This document shows, in pieces, positions 31,990 to 43,076 of a stretch of DNA of 64,000 bases (the stretch's first letter is position 1; every line of letters starts with the position of its first letter). This DNA is from Siderastrea siderea (taxonomy: Eukaryota > Cnidaria > Anthozoa > Scleractinia > Rhizangiidae), in the NCBI GenBank assembly GCA_964030785.1, contig OZ034970.1, positions 18,410,911 through 18,474,910 of the forward strand, written 5' to 3'. The notes below the pieces were generated by a model. The model was not told the origin of the DNA, made no database searches, and saw nothing but the letters and a program-made list of their open reading frames with translations. The position numbers and the translations under genes are program-made.

Positions 31990-33029
31990 CCTAGTACCCA
32001 GATTCCTGAAACGTGCGCGCCAGTGAAATAAACAAAGATGGCGGCCTGAGTAAAAGACGTAGTTTTCATTGCTTGATCACTTATTCTTAACCTTTTTGGT
32101 ACATATGGCAATTCCAGGCGCTTTTCTAACTTCTCGGTGGCGTAAAGAAATTGGTTTAAGGTATTTTAAAGCAGAAAACGAGTGTTTAGCACGGGCTTTT
32201 GCATTTGTGAGCAGGAAAATCTTTCCTTCACACCGCAAGAAAGTATATGGTTCCATGAAGTGAGGGAGACAAGATTAGATGTCATAATAAAATCAGGAGG
32301 GATTCAAAGACTGAGAGGACAGGGATATTCGAAGTCTTACAGCTGCCGTTTTTACCGAAGCAGGTAAGCTATCCTACTCACAATTTTAAAAATTAGTGTT
32401 CGCTTGCAAGTTTTTGTTAGCTTTTGCTACACATCAATCGATCAGTGAACTTTCCTTGTTTGAAAGGGCCGTGGCGGTCACTCAGCGGTCAAGTAATCTC
32501 AGAGTCAAAGAGGTGCAAAAAACCATGAAACTACTTTAGAAGACCTGCAGTTAATCACTAGTTGATTAACAATGCAGGCAAACGGGAATTATCTCAGCTA
32601 AAATAACATTAAAATAAACTTGTACAATATCATTTCAGTTCACACTTTCAGCTAATAAAATTTACAAGGACCCTGCTCGGTTTTCCGTATGACTTTCATT
32701 TAGAAGTTTTTCATTCTGTAGTCATCCGATCGACTGTTTAAGTTTTTTTATAACGACCCAACAGGCCATTTGTGAAAGTGGAAATGCAAAATAATTTTGC
32801 TTGAAGAATTTTAAGGACATAAAGAGAACATTTGATGTTTACAAACATTGACTTTTTGGCCGTTAAAATTTGTAAAGCAAGTCTTGTCTCATTAGCCAAT
32901 GGGCCTCTTGTTGCCTTATTTACACCAAAGGATTCCTTGTTGGAATTAACTCAGTTTTGTATGATTTCATTTGTGTTTGTCACCAGTAAAGTGTTTTTCC
33001 CGTCAATTTTTGCCTTGCATAATCTAAAA
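31990..33029. other. no convincing gene; possible isolated exon near 32182-32361
   Basis: A frame ending CRFYRSR near 32361 runs into a good splice donor (AGCAG/GTAAGC), so a short exon is possible, but no start, acceptor or domain supports it. The rest holds nothing recognisable. Confidence 0.25.
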
Positions 33030-33235
33030 CTACCTAGCCTGCGTAGCAAGCGTTTCCGTAAGGTTTTCCGCACGTTCGAGGCATTTTTGTTTTTTAGCCG
33101 CGCGAAAATTGGGGCGAGCGCAAAAAAGTGCGTGACGGGGGAGGGGAAGGGAGAGAAGGAAACGCTTGCACGCAAACGCCACGATTTTGAAAAACCCGTT
33201 CGCCCACGAACGGAGTTTCCTGATTGGCGCGGCAT
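33030..33235. repeat. interspersed repeat, first of an inverted pair
   Basis: CCTGCGTAGCAAGCGTTTCC...CGAAAATTGGGGCGAGCGCAAAAAAGTGCGTG...GGAAACGCTTG...CACGATTTTGAAAAAC; recurs inverted at 33955-34140. Confidence 0.75.
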
Positions 33236-33339
33236 GGTAGTGTTGATTGCTAAGTGATTAATCCGTCAATCAAATCAGGTCTGTTCATTTGAGCGTGACC
33301 TGGCGCGATGAACACAACAAAAACGGCTTTGGTATCGCA

Positions 33340-33807
33340 TCAAATCTTAGAGACTTGCGAGAAGCTTTTACGGACTCGGGAGAATTTACTCGAACAGTCT
33401 TGCGACAAGGACTCCTCCATGGTGTAGTGTCGAGCAGCCGGTTTGGACAAGTTCTCCATGTTCTCAGCAAGCTTCGGCGGAGTTTGGGTAATAGCAGACT
33501 GGCTGCCTATTGTATTCCGAATAAGTTCAAATAATGTACCTAAATTCCTAATTTTCCGTGCGCAAGGGTTGCAGACACGGTCCGAATAAAGCTGCGAGTT
33601 CTCGACAACTTCCACACCAACCGCTCGGCAAACATCCGCGAGAATTTGTCCCAATATAACCACTTCTTTTTGACTCTTTGAATAGGTTTTCTGACGAATA
33701 AAACGCGACTTTCCTGGCTGAGATATATTTCCAAATTTCACTCTGAAATTACAGCGACAAATCCTACACCGATCACTTGGTGTTTCGACGTTTTGAGCCT
33801 TCGACAT
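33340..33807 (-). CDS. ZAD-like C4 zinc-finger protein or first exon
   Basis: An open frame of 155 codons from an ATG at 33807. Two Cys pairs (CRIC near the N-terminus and CNPC about 75 residues later, in SDRVCNPCARKIRNLGTLFELI) have the spacing of ZAD-type domains, which mediate dimerisation and usually precede C2H2 fingers. The C-terminal third is Ser/Lys-rich. No fingers follow in this window, so it may be a first exon, a retrocopy or a solo domain. It sits between two inverted copies of a repeat, with only short spacers. Confidence 0.55.
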   Translation of the reverse strand: MSKAQNVETPSDRCRICRCNFRVKFGNISQPGKSRFIRQKTYSKSQKEVVILGQILADVCRAVGVEVVENSQLYSDRVCNPCARKIRNLGTLFELIRNTIGSQSAITQTPPKLAENMENLSKPAARHYTMEESLSQDCSSKFSRVRKSFSQVSKI

Positions 33808-33954
33808 GACACATCTCCGCGCTGAGTGTTTGGCAGTTCACGGGTTTTATCCACGTGTAGCACGTCTATATTTTGATGGAAGTAATTCTGAAACATCCAG
33901 TAGTCTGTTATTCGTTACTTTATTGACAAGTTGTCACGCTATGAATTCATCCAA

Positions 33955-34140
33955 CTGTGAAGGTGTCAAAGGGGCGTTTTTCAAAATCGTGGGGTTTGCG
34001 TCCAAGCGTTTCCTTCTCTCCTTTCCCCTCCCCCTCCACGCACTTTTTTGCGCCCTTCCCAATTTTCCCGCGGCCAAAAAAGCGAACAGTGCATCGAACG
34101 TGCGGAAAGCCTTACCGAAACGCCTGCTACGCAGGCTAAA
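33955..34140. repeat. interspersed repeat, second of an inverted pair
   Basis: Inverted copy of 33030-33235, ending CGCCTGCTACGCAGGCT. The pair encloses the ZAD-like ORF. Confidence 0.75.
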
Positions 34141-34178
34141 AACTACCTTAGTTTTTTGACAGAAAGGTGGTTATGTTG

Positions 34179-35739
34179 TAATATATAGATTTAGCCATGC
34201 CTAAAAGCGGAGCCTCCAAGGAATAAACTGGTGCTCGTTTCTCAAAAATAGTCCTGAAACTTTTCGCTCTAAAATATATTTCGGGGCTTTCTTTGGCTCT
34301 TTCCCTTTCGAAAGGTATTTCTCAAAAAGCCCGAAAGTGTTCCGAATTGTCCTCCAAGATTTTGAGGATCTGTTCTGTAAAACCAGGCTCGAAAGGTCAT
34401 TCTAGAGGCTGAGCACAGCTTAATTTTTTTTTCGGGCATCAAACTGAACACATATTTTACTCAGGAGCAGTCTTGCTTGGTTTTTTAAATGTTTCCATAT
34501 CCTGTCAATAACTGTCAAGGCTTGTCAAATCTCCTTGGATTATTGGCTGTTGGCTTGAATGAACTTGAAACGGCGTTCATGTACAACAACAAAATAAAAC
34601 TTATTCTGAAGTAAATGGGTTATCTTCATCGCGTTCGGATGTTCAGTTAACAAATAACATGAACTGCCCCTATTAGTCTGGTCAAAATTTATACCATCAA
34701 GATTGAAAACGAGCAAACACCAAACACGCTTTAAATTATGGCATAAGTTTTGCGGATGCGAAGTAAGCCCATTTAAAGTTAGGCGCTTTGAGGAACGCAA
34801 AAAAACTTGTTTTTCGGAAGCTTTTCCGATAAAATAGTTAAACTGACAACTGCTTCTCTTACTATTGAAAAGTTCTAGGACAAGAAAATCGACAATTGCA
34901 CAAACCGATCCGACAGTTAAAATTGAAAGCAATTATTCGCCGTAAGTGATGCTTGTGCAGTTGCCTTGCGACTGTGCTTTGACCTACTGGTATGAATAAA
35001 CAAACACAAAATAATCAACAGAGAAATCATTTTTGAAAAAGTTTATTCGAAAACCCGTAAGTTTATACTTAAATGCAATTCGCATTACACTTCCAGCATG
35101 GCAAAATATTCTAAGACTACATCTGTCACAAATCTGAGCTCGTTTTCTATTAATTTTTTGAAGTCAAAAGTAAATGACACATTTCTAATGACATAAATTC
35201 AAGTTCAAAATGTAATTTCTTTGACCGTAATAAATACTCAAAATCATGCACCTTAAACCCTTTAAAAACTTCACTTACTCGGTTGTGTTTCAGAACAAGG
35301 CAAGCTCTCCGCCGTGAAGAAAACAAAGCGATGAGGTCCTTTGAAGGCAGCTTTCGTAACTTGAAGTTTTCGCCTACTACCAGTATTCTTTTGGACTTTT
35401 TCTTTCCATTTATAGGTATTAAATGTTTTTTTCTCAAGTTTAAAACTACAGTACCGTCGAACAATCGTTTTGCTAAATAAACTTAAGCTTTTTAAAGAAA
35501 CCTCTTTTTCAAAAGCGACGATGGGCATGCGATTTCACGCCGGTTGCCCAAAAGCACCGCGCGATTTCCCGCCAAGAAAGATGGCATTCCCCACTCCCGG
35601 TCGGGTTGCCTTGGGACTTCCCTCTCCCTCCCCCAGAGTCTGTACGGACGGTCGGACGGACGGACGTACACTGACGTCACAACCAAAATGTTTCGCATCG
35701 ATACATTACCAAATTTCCTTAGCATTGGAGCTCCGCTAT
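34179..35739. mobile_element. non-autonomous repeat family, copy 2
   Basis: Shares its 5' end (TAATATATAGATTTAGCC), its body and its 3' end (GGAGCTCCGCTAT) with copy 1 at 875-4947, but lacks the hAT insertion and some interior. A short minus-strand frame (35150-35464) shares FKLRKLPSKD and KHNRVSEVFKG with the equivalent of copy 1. It ends 30 bp before the Polinton. Confidence 0.75.
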
Positions 35740-35763
35740 AATTTTATTCAGGGCAGTAGAATC

Positions 35764-35769
35764 CTGGTA
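35764..35769. repeat. Polinton target-site duplication, left
   Basis: CTGGTA directly before the left inverted repeat; the identical 6 bp follow the right one at 55047-55052. Six base pairs is the standard Polinton duplication. Confidence 0.9.
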
Positions 35770-36180
35770 AGTAGTAATGTACGCCCATATGGGCCAAAAG
35801 GCACTAGACGCTGATTGGTCGAAAACGGTCACATGACCCTAAATCCGGGCGTTTGATTGGCGGATGGAAAAAGTCACATGACCCTCAATCCGGTCGTCTG
35901 ATTGGTGGAGGGCAACCGGAAGGGACGTCAGGACGGACGGAAGTCACGTGGTTTTGGGGTGGGAAACCGCAGCCCGGTCGGGAAAGGGGATCGCGGGCTC
36001 AGATCAAAACAAGAGACGCCATGTGGTTGAAAAAAATGATTTAATTCCAGACGTTATGTTACAAGCGGGAACGTGAACGCCTGAACCCTAAGGGTCCAAA
36101 CGGTTCGCCTCCCATGGGTTCAAAGTCCAAAGTCCAAAGTCCAAATTGTGGGAGGTCTGGGTCCGAGTGAAGAAGAAGAG
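35770..36180. repeat. left terminal inverted repeat
   Basis: Matches the reverse complement of 54524-55046 from AGTAGTAATGTACG to the GAAGAAGAAGAG word. Contains several CCAATCA/TGATTGG boxes and CACGTG/TCACATGAC words, likely transcription-factor sites, and a short AAAGTCC tandem at 36120-36144. Confidence 0.9.
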
Positions 36181-36205
36181 ACACACCAGTGTCCCCATTC
36201 TGTTA

Positions 36206-39200
36206 TTAGGCGGGTTGGTAACCGTAAGGATAGGTTTGAAACGTGGTGGGATCGAGGACTCTCTTGTCGTACACCAATTCGTAACACTTGTAGCCAGGAT
36301 GAGTACTCAGTTTGTACTTTTTGGCGTCTCGGACGATCTGGTAGGAATGGATGGCTTGGGTTTGGCGCAGTTCCTTTTGAGGGTGCTGTATTTCGTCGAG
36401 GACGTTTTGTCGCATGACCTCATAATTCAATTGGGTTTTGCCTTCGCTGTTGAGTCGGAACCCTCGCACTTTGCATTCGACTTTGCCCTGTTTGGTTTTG
36501 TACCCATAATTCTTGGGACCGCCCGACACAAATTCTTCTATGTAATCGTCGGGGTCCAATTCACTCGTAAAGTCGCCGAGGTAATCGCCCAGGACAGGGC
36601 TGGGTTGCCCCACCTCTTCTAGGTAATGACCGAGTCGGTGTCATAGTACAAGACACGTTCCCCCAACAGTTCTAAAGCTTCGTAGAGGCGGAGACGGGCC
36701 CAACAGATGGTGAACGCGGCTACAAAAATGTTCAAATTGGGAGACATGGGGATGTCTTCGTCTTGATATTGATAATGGACTTCGACCATGGCGTCGTTGA
36801 TGATGAACACGTGACACACGTCCAAGGTATCGGTATCCAGGAAACGGTGAAAGGCTTGGGGATCGTCAAATTGTTGGACTTGGGTCTTGTTGAGACGTTG
36901 TCCGAACTTGCCCCACATGGAATTGAGCATCATTTTGGCCAGCGTGCGCAAACCTGCATTGTGTTCGATCTTGTCGTACTCCAACTGGATGCCCTCGTGT
37001 TCGTAGTACTCGCGAATGTACTGCTGGCATTTGGTTTCGTCGTCCCCCACCCACGAAGGCCACCCGCTGGCTTCTTGCTTGATTTTCAACCAGGTGTTGA
37101 CGTAATCTTGGAAGAGCCCCTCACAGGTCTGGTCAAACTGCCACACCTCGTACAGGTACTGGATCTCGTACCCCAATTCGACGGATTTTTGCAATTCGGG
37201 ACTACACCAAGTCCCGGTCAGGGCGCGTTGTTCGTCGGAGTGGTTGCACTGGGCCGATCTCTCCAAAGGACGTTTGACCATTTCTTCTTTCACACAAGTA
37301 GCACACAGAGGAAAGGTGAGTTTACCCTCATGGCCGTAAGGCAACACGGGAGGGTACAATTCAGGCGGGGGGGAGGACTCGGCATTGGACGACTCCAAAG
37401 TAGATGCTGATGTCGGTGTGACCCGGTTGCGAGATGAAGCGAGGATGTCCTTTGGGGGTACACACAGGTTTTGTTCACCCAAGAGTACAAGGAGGTGTAG
37501 TCGATGTAATGGATCTTTTGACCCGGGGTGACACGATGGTACAGTTTGACGGCATTGGTACGACCCCGCAGAAGGCGTCACGCGGGTTGAGAGGGTCGAT
37601 GAATTGCAAGGAATCCACGTACGTTTGGATGTCGGGAGAGGTTTCTTTGAGGCGTCTCCATTCGCATCCCCACATTTCCACCACGTTGTACCCTAGGGTT
37701 TGAAGCAGGTTGATTTTTTGTCGGGTTTGCTCGTACACATCCCGCATGGTCCGAGCCCAGAGATGCAGATGTTGTTCGTGACGGTTGGGACGGCACTGGG
37801 GGCACCCGTACCAGAAATAACCATGGAATTCGTACATGGTGTGGGTGTCTTGGCAGTACCCATCCACGAACCCCACGGTGGGGATGTGATACTCGCCGGC
37901 ATTGCCGACATGTTGAATGTAATGGCGATGACTGGGATGTGGATGGTCAGGATAGGCGCCAGCCATGAGATCATGATCGTCCAAGTCTTCGGGGCTGAGT
38001 GACTCCAGGGCTTGCTGACGCTGTTGGTGATCGCACCAGGTTAACCATTCGATGGCCACCCCCGATTGATTCACACGGTTCCGCCATCCTTTGACGGGTT
38101 CAGAGGCAATACTGTTGGTAATCATACGGTTCACGCGCAGATACCGGTTGCAGGCCGAGGCGATGGTGATATGTTCAAAGGGGTTGAACCCTGCTTGGGC
38201 TTCAAACAAACGTTTGAATGTCAAACATCCTTCTTTCAAGAGGCGCACGTCCGATTCGCAGTACGCCACTAATTCTTTTTGGAAATCGAACACCACGTTT
38301 TGGTCTTATTGCTCTTTATGCCATTGTTCCAAGGCTTTCTTGGCTTTAGGAGACATGGTTTCGGGCATGTAGTAGTCGAGGGCCGGGACGGGTCCCACGT
38401 ACGTTTGGTGGTCGGGCCTGTTGAATTGATGGGGGAAGTACCCCTTTTTCAGTTCCATCAGTCCAAAGGTTTTGGGAAAGGCAGACAGGGGCATCTGGAA
38501 GAAACTGAGAGAATCGATGAAACAGATGCGATCGTGTTTGACTTCCAAGAGTTTGCACCCGTTACGGAGCTGTTCGGCGACGCGGTTGTCCTGGAGGTAT
38601 TGGTGGACGACAAAGTACCCATCGTACCCTTGGAAATTATGGGCCAGGACATTGACTTGACGCTTGTCGTTCTGCGTGAGGGTATCCAACCATTCGAGAA
38701 AATCTCGGAGACAATACTCGCCTGGGAAACGAACGGGGCGGTTTCGGCCATGACCAGATTGGGTATGTGCTGTTCCTGGGGTTGCATGGCCTCAATGTCA
38801 AAAAACACGTGGAGGGGTGGACTGGCGTCGTCGTCGTCGTCCACGTCTTCCTCCTCCTCCGCTTCATTGGCTTGTAAGGTTTGTAGCCCCGCGGCGGCCC
38901 CCCGTTTGGCACGAGGACCTCCGCCACTTTTGCGTTTGCGTTTACGTTTCTGTTCTCGGAGTTCTTGGGGGGGTGGGCGCTTTCTGAACGAAACAACGAT
39001 GGGTTTGCCCGTCCACGTACTCGCGGCAGGAAGGACACACCAGGTGCCCGCACCGATTACGTTTAATGGCTTGGTCTCCCACTTCCAGCTTGAAACATTT
39101 AGGACAGCGACGTCGACGAGAGCAAACGGTGTACTGGGGGTTGGTCACCAGTTTGCCGGTTTGGTCTTTGATGCTATGGGCTTCGTAACAAGTGTCTCCA

Positions 39201-40300
39201 AAAAAGTCACGATGACAGTTCTGACAACGTCGAGTGGCTTTGAGACCCCGCGGGTAAGCATGAAGGAAATCAGGGCACTCTTTTTGGCAACAGGCCCGAC
39301 AATGGCCTTTTTGTTTGGTGCATCGATGACGTCCCTCATGGTCATAGGGTTTCCAACAGTCAGTACACACGTAACTGGAGCCGAAAAACCCAGGCAAACG
39401 GGTGATGACATCGTAATGGCCTTTCTCGTGGAGCAGGATCAATTGTTTGTCTTGGGGGCGGCCAAACGTCGTGATGTGGAAGGAACGGTTGGCGTCTACT
39501 AAGACGATCTGGTAGCCGACGAGGGAAGGAGCAGTACTAAAGGCCGTCAAGGCGTCGTAGCCGCAAGGACCCAAGGGAACGCGAGCTTCTTCATGGAGCA
39601 GCAACGCGAGTTCTTTTTGGAGGTTGCGTCCATGGCGAATGGAGGACCATTTAGGGTGTTGGTCCACTCTGGCTTTGGCAGTGACTAGGGCTCGGGCACA
39701 ACAGAGGTCATCGTCATTTTGGATACGGATGACGGATCGTTTCTGGGCCGTTAATGTTTGAAGGGTGGCATGACCCGGTTTCGTACGGCGAGGTTTGCCA
39801 CGTCCCTGAGGAGCATGATGGACTTGGGTGATGGACAATTGAAACGAATCGTCCATTTCAGATTGTTCGTTGCTGTTGAGAGCTTGCGCCAAACGTTGGA
39901 ACGGAGCATCCAATCGAGCGCCTCCTTCTCGCCATTCTCCCGCCCGTAATCCCCATCCTTGAAAATTGCTGGTGAGACGGTTAGAACTGAGCGTAAAATA
40001 AAGCCGGTCTTGATCGTGCAGGTTAGGTGTGGTGGCTAACACCTGATCCACGGCGCGTCGTAATTCGTCTTCAAGGGCACGAACAATGTTGTCTTGAGCT
40101 ATAAAGTTCCCCCTTTGACGTAAACGGGTATTGAAATGACTTTCGCGGACGCCCATGCGAGTACTCTGTCGATCCACAAAGTTTGTGGGCTCAAAGTCAA
40201 AGGTTCCCACAGAGGAATCCAACCCGTCTCCACTTTGTTGAAGGAGTCGGGTGTGAAACGCGCGTTGGCGTTCGAATCGATCCCAGGCGGAAAGACAGGC
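36206..40300 (-). pseudogene. protein-primed family B DNA polymerase, multiply disrupted
   Basis: N-terminal region (about 40300-39350) with DDDLCCARALVTA and later KGHYDVI, an arrangement like OTU cysteine peptidases; then a Cys/His-rich block (CTDCWKPYDH, CRACCQKECPDF, CPKCFKL, CPSCRE). The exonuclease starts at HVFFDIEAM. The polymerase motifs are A at about 37490 (DYTSLYS), B KMMLNSMWGKFGQ at about 36930, and C YYDTDSVI at about 36640. Breaks: frameshifts near 40270, 38900, 38735, 37540, 37450, 37380 and 36617, and an in-frame TAA near 38307. All catalytic motifs are readable but no intact product is possible. It ends 26 bp from the inverted repeat. Confidence 0.9.
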
Positions 40301-40449
40301 CCAAGTCCAACAGCAGTGGTCGCCGGGCCATTACCCGCAGCTCACGTGTGAGTGGTTCGTCGAAGGGTTGGATTACTGTTGTGACTACTGGCGGTACCAG
40401 TTTAAGAGACCCCTCACGCCACCACCAGCACCACCACCATTCCCAGACC

Positions 40450-41189
40450 ATGGAACTAGAACGAATGATGAAAAGCCTTCACGACCGACGGGCTCGGGAC
40501 GCCAGACAGAAAGCCAGGTACCGGGCCAAGTACCGGGAGAAAATAGCCGCCATGAACAAACGATATCGGGAAGAGAACCGGGCCAAAATTGCCGAGGCCA
40601 AGAAACGATACCGGGAACCCATCGGGAACAAATCCGAGCCAGTCAAAGACGATATCGGGAAAAGAACCGGGAGAAAATTCGTGAGGCCAAGAAACGATAT
40701 TGGGCGAACCATCGAAGACAATATCGTGCGAAAAAAAGAAAAAGAGACAAAGAGAAAAAGAGAACGGAGGAGAAATTGAAAGCTTTAGGACCTCTTAAAC
40801 TGACGGTCACGCTCACTGATTATTTGAAATCTCCTTGTGTGGACTTACACACCCCGGCGGTCTCCTACTTTGAAACGTTTTGCCAAACCCTCGTTGTCGA
40901 AGGAGACATGGTCAACCCACAGAACCTGGACTCCTTGACGCTGACTGATCTGGATTCGGGGGACATTCGCCCCCTGGATCAACATGTATGGGACCAGGAG
41001 GTCGACCAACGGTTCGACGATTTAATGGACGTGATGGAGGACATGTTCCCCGAAGACAGCGGTGACTTGTTGGAGGACATGTCCCCCGAAGTCATCGGTG
41101 ACTTGTTGGAGGAAATGTCTCCCGAAGATTGGGAACAATGGCTGGAGGATGTAACGGATCAGTTTGATTTGGATGTGTTTGTTTCTTAA
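40450..41189 (+). pseudogene. basic-repeat / acidic-tail protein, one frameshift
   Basis: From the ATG at 40450 the first part is an array of about six imperfect 12-14-residue units of the form KxRYREKxRxKIxEAKKRYRE, strongly basic and helical. After a frameshift near 40615 the array continues, then a globular part (LKLTVTLTDYLKSP), and ends in an acidic triplicate (EDMFPEDSGDLLEDM, SPEVIGDLLEEM, SPEDWEQWLEDV). A basic DNA-binding part plus acidic tail suggests a transcriptional regulator, or a DNA-bound terminal-protein-like role; neither is shown. It overlaps the 5' end of the polymerase gene's region head to head and converges on phospholipase A2. Confidence 0.6.
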
Positions 41190-41269
41190 AAAAGACAGTC
41201 GGAGACATTTCAATTTTTTTATTTTCAAACAACAACAAGGGCTGTAAGCATAGGTTTGGTGTCATTAAA

Positions 41270-41644
41270 TTACAATTTCAAACGTTTCTTGGCTTGCATG
41301 ATTTTTTTGACCACCCGTTCCGTCTTGGTTTTCTTGCCGGGTAACCGATCAATGGCTTGGATCATCTTGGTATTGGCTTTCCATTTGTCTTGCAAATTCC
41401 GGGCACGGCTGTAATCAATGTCGTGTTGTTTGGCAATCTTGTCCAAGCGATTGATGCCAGGATCGCCCCGTTTCAGACGTTTGGCCAAATGCGTGCCGGG
41501 TCCCATGTACTGATAGCCAGGCCAATGAAATTCCTTCCCGGTTTTCGCCAACCATTTTTGAAGATCCACGGCCCCTCCTTGTTGGGGTCGTTTCCTTTTG
41601 GTTCTCCTCCTGGGGGTGGGTTTTTTTCTTTTCTGGGTTTTCAT
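41270..41644 (-). CDS. parvovirus-type phospholipase A2 protein (copy 2)
   Basis: 124 residues from the ATG at 41644. A basic leader (RRRTKRKRPQQGG) precedes the enzyme core: HWPGYQYMGPGTHLAKRLK is the Ca-binding loop (YxGPG) and KQHDIDYSRA holds the His-Asp pair with the following Tyr. A lysine-rich tail follows. In parvoviruses this domain breaches the endosomal membrane during entry; a similar job is inferred here because the gene lies in the capsid block. QQGG at residues 21-24 could be a protease site releasing the leader. The stop of the upstream gene lies 4 bp before its ATG. All key residues are present, unlike copy 1. Confidence 0.85.
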   Translation of the reverse strand: MKTQKRKKPTPRRRTKRKRPQQGGAVDLQKWLAKTGKEFHWPGYQYMGPGTHLAKRLKRGDPGINRLDKIAKQHDIDYSRARNLQDKWKANTKMIQAIDRLPGKKTKTERVVKKIMQAKKRLKL

Positions 41645-41648
41645 TTTC

Positions 41649-42296
41649 TCAGTCACTGTTGTAATCCAAACGACGTCTCAACTTTTTGCCACGGGCCCAA
41701 TCTTCCCACCCGGGCAAGGGTTTTAATTGTTCCACTTCACGAGCTGGTCCTTTGCCTTTGCCTTTGCCTTTGCCTTTACCCAAAGCACTTTCCGCTAAAT
41801 GTTTTTCCCAGGTCTTGCGACGTTCTCAAACGGCTTCTAAACGCGACCAGATATCGCCTCGACGGGTGGAAGGACTCCCTTTCTTGATGGGAATTTTGCT
41901 GGTGGTTTTGCCTTTCTTCGCGGAAGGTGTAATGGGGGGTTTGGGGGTGGACGGACTGCTTTTTATCATGCGCTTCAACCATTGTTCCACGGGCCCCGTC
42001 ACCAAATCCCCTTCGTCTTCCTCGCCTTCCTCGCCTGGGGGTCCACCTGGCGCACCCACACCTATCCCTCCAGGAAATTGACGGATGCGTTTGGTTAACT
42101 TGGTTAATTCATGACTCAACGGTTTGGTTTGGGCATTGACCAGAGCCGGAGGCAGTTGGGGGTCGGCTAACAACACATGTTTTTTGGCGGCTAAGGTGGC
42201 CGCTTTGTTCAACAAGGTATTTTCCGTTAATTCCCCTTTGTAATATTGAATGAGTTGCTCCAAGTCCTTTTGTGGAATCATGTACACCTCTTCCAT
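41649..42296 (-). pseudogene. conserved Polinton protein with MEEVYM start (copy 2), one premature stop
   Basis: The frame opens at 42296 with MEEVYMIPQKDLEQLIQYY and reads to 41826, where a TGA interrupts it; the same frame continues to 41649, ending RRRLDYNSD. It has a helical N-terminus, a GAPGGPPGEEGEEDEGD hinge, a Lys/Ser tail and a (GK)n tract. Copy 1 shares both ends, which shows the part after the stop belongs to the gene. Role unknown; probably a virion protein. Confidence 0.65.
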
Positions 42297-42520
42297 CCTG
42301 GTGGGTGGTTACAGTCGGGGCAAAGTTCACTGTCTTCCAGCTGACGACAGCTCTCACAAAGAGTGGACTTCAAGATATGCCTATACTCCCGATACAACAG
42401 GTGATATTTATGCTTCCAATAAGAACACTCGTCTTTCCATTTTTCTGTTTCTCGATTGGCGTCTTGTAACAGGCTCATCCACGTGGGAAGCGTTAGCGGG
42501 TCGGTCGAACACATTGACAT
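42278..42520 (-). CDS. small conserved Polinton protein (YWKHKY), copy 2
   Basis: 80 residues from the MSM start. LTLPTWMSLLQDANRE and CSYWKHKYHLLYREY are shared with copy 1; the C-terminus adds two Cys pairs (CESC and CPDC), a likely zinc ribbon. A TATA box (CCTATAAAAAGG, minus, about 42626-42637) lies inside the gene upstream. It overlaps both neighbours by about 20-28 bp. Function unknown. Confidence 0.6.
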   Translation of the reverse strand: MSMCSTDPLTLPTWMSLLQDANRETEKWKDECSYWKHKYHLLYREYRHILKSTLCESCRQLEDSELCPDCNHPPGWKRCT

Positions 42521-42819
42521 AACACGTTGTGAAGACCTTGAAACAACCCTCGACCTTTTTGCCGGACCAACCACTGACGACGTTTTTTCACCGAATGTTG
42601 ACGACGACCCAGGTCGCGTAGCACCTTTTTATAGGGTCGAAGCTGCGCCAGGATGGGAGGTGTGACGGGAATGTTGTTTTTTAACAGGTTCAAGACCAGT
42701 TCACTCACGGCGTTGATTTGATCGGCATTGGCATGTTGTAGAAGGTCTTGACCTTTGAATCGATTGGCTTCTTGTAACACCGACCGTAAAAACGGCCATT
42801 GACGTCGAAGACGTTGCAT
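42493..42819 (-). CDS. small conserved Polinton protein (MQRLRRQWPFLRSV), copy 2
   Basis: 108 residues. Helical basic protein with NADQINAVSELVLNLLKNNIPV, PYKKVLRDLGRR and SVKKRRQWLV; the pattern is common among small Polinton ORFs next to capsid genes. It starts one base after the stop of the basic core-like gene. Full length here, shortened in copy 1. Likely virion- or genome-associated by composition. Confidence 0.7.
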   Translation of the reverse strand: MQRLRRQWPFLRSVLQEANRFKGQDLLQHANADQINAVSELVLNLLKNNIPVTPPILAQLRPYKKVLRDLGRRQHSVKKRRQWLVRQKGRGLFQGLHNVLCQCVRPTR

Positions 42820-42820
42820 C

Positions 42821-42994
42821 TTACCGACGACGATGATAACGTTGTTTGGCTTTTTGGATCGTGCGTTTTATACGTTTGTCGGTTTCGAGAGCCACGGCTT
42901 TTCCCAACCCCACCATGGCTGGGACCAGCAGGTTCAAAAAACCCCCTTGTTGACGACCACGTCGGGGTCGTCGTCGTTTCCTTCGTACTGTCAT
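42821..42994 (-). CDS. small basic core-like protein (pX-like), copy 2
   Basis: 57 residues: MTVRRKRRRPRRGRQQGG, then a hydrophobic FLNLLVPAMVGLGKAVAL, then a basic tail. It is similar in plan to the 65-residue protein at 47871-48068 (basic leader, QRGG or QQGG, hydrophobic segment with VPA-M--GKA-AL). Adenovirus pX/mu has the same kind of composition and is cut by the viral protease. A TATA box (GCTATAAAGAG, minus) lies at about 43052. Confidence 0.65.
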   Translation of the reverse strand: MTVRRKRRRPRRGRQQGGFLNLLVPAMVGLGKAVALETDKRIKRTIQKAKQRYHRRR

Positions 42995-43051
42995 CGGTTC
43001 ATCAACAAACGCTGAAGGGCTTTGTTTTGTTTGATGAGGTGGCGCGACTCT

Positions 43052-43060
43052 TTATAGCCT
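43052..43060 (-). promoter_or_regulatory. TATA box of the basic core-like gene
   Basis: GCTATAAAGAGTCGC on the minus strand, about 55 bp before the ATG at 42994. Confidence 0.6.
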
Positions 43061-43076
43061 TGACGGGTATAGCGTT

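Noticed and set aside
36763..37410. 215-codon plus-strand open frame
   Set aside because: Mirror of polymerase motifs B and C on the other strand.
38279..39502. 407-codon plus-strand open frame
   Set aside because: Antisense to the zinc-finger and exonuclease part of the DNA polymerase; its composition follows from the opposite strand and it has no domain.
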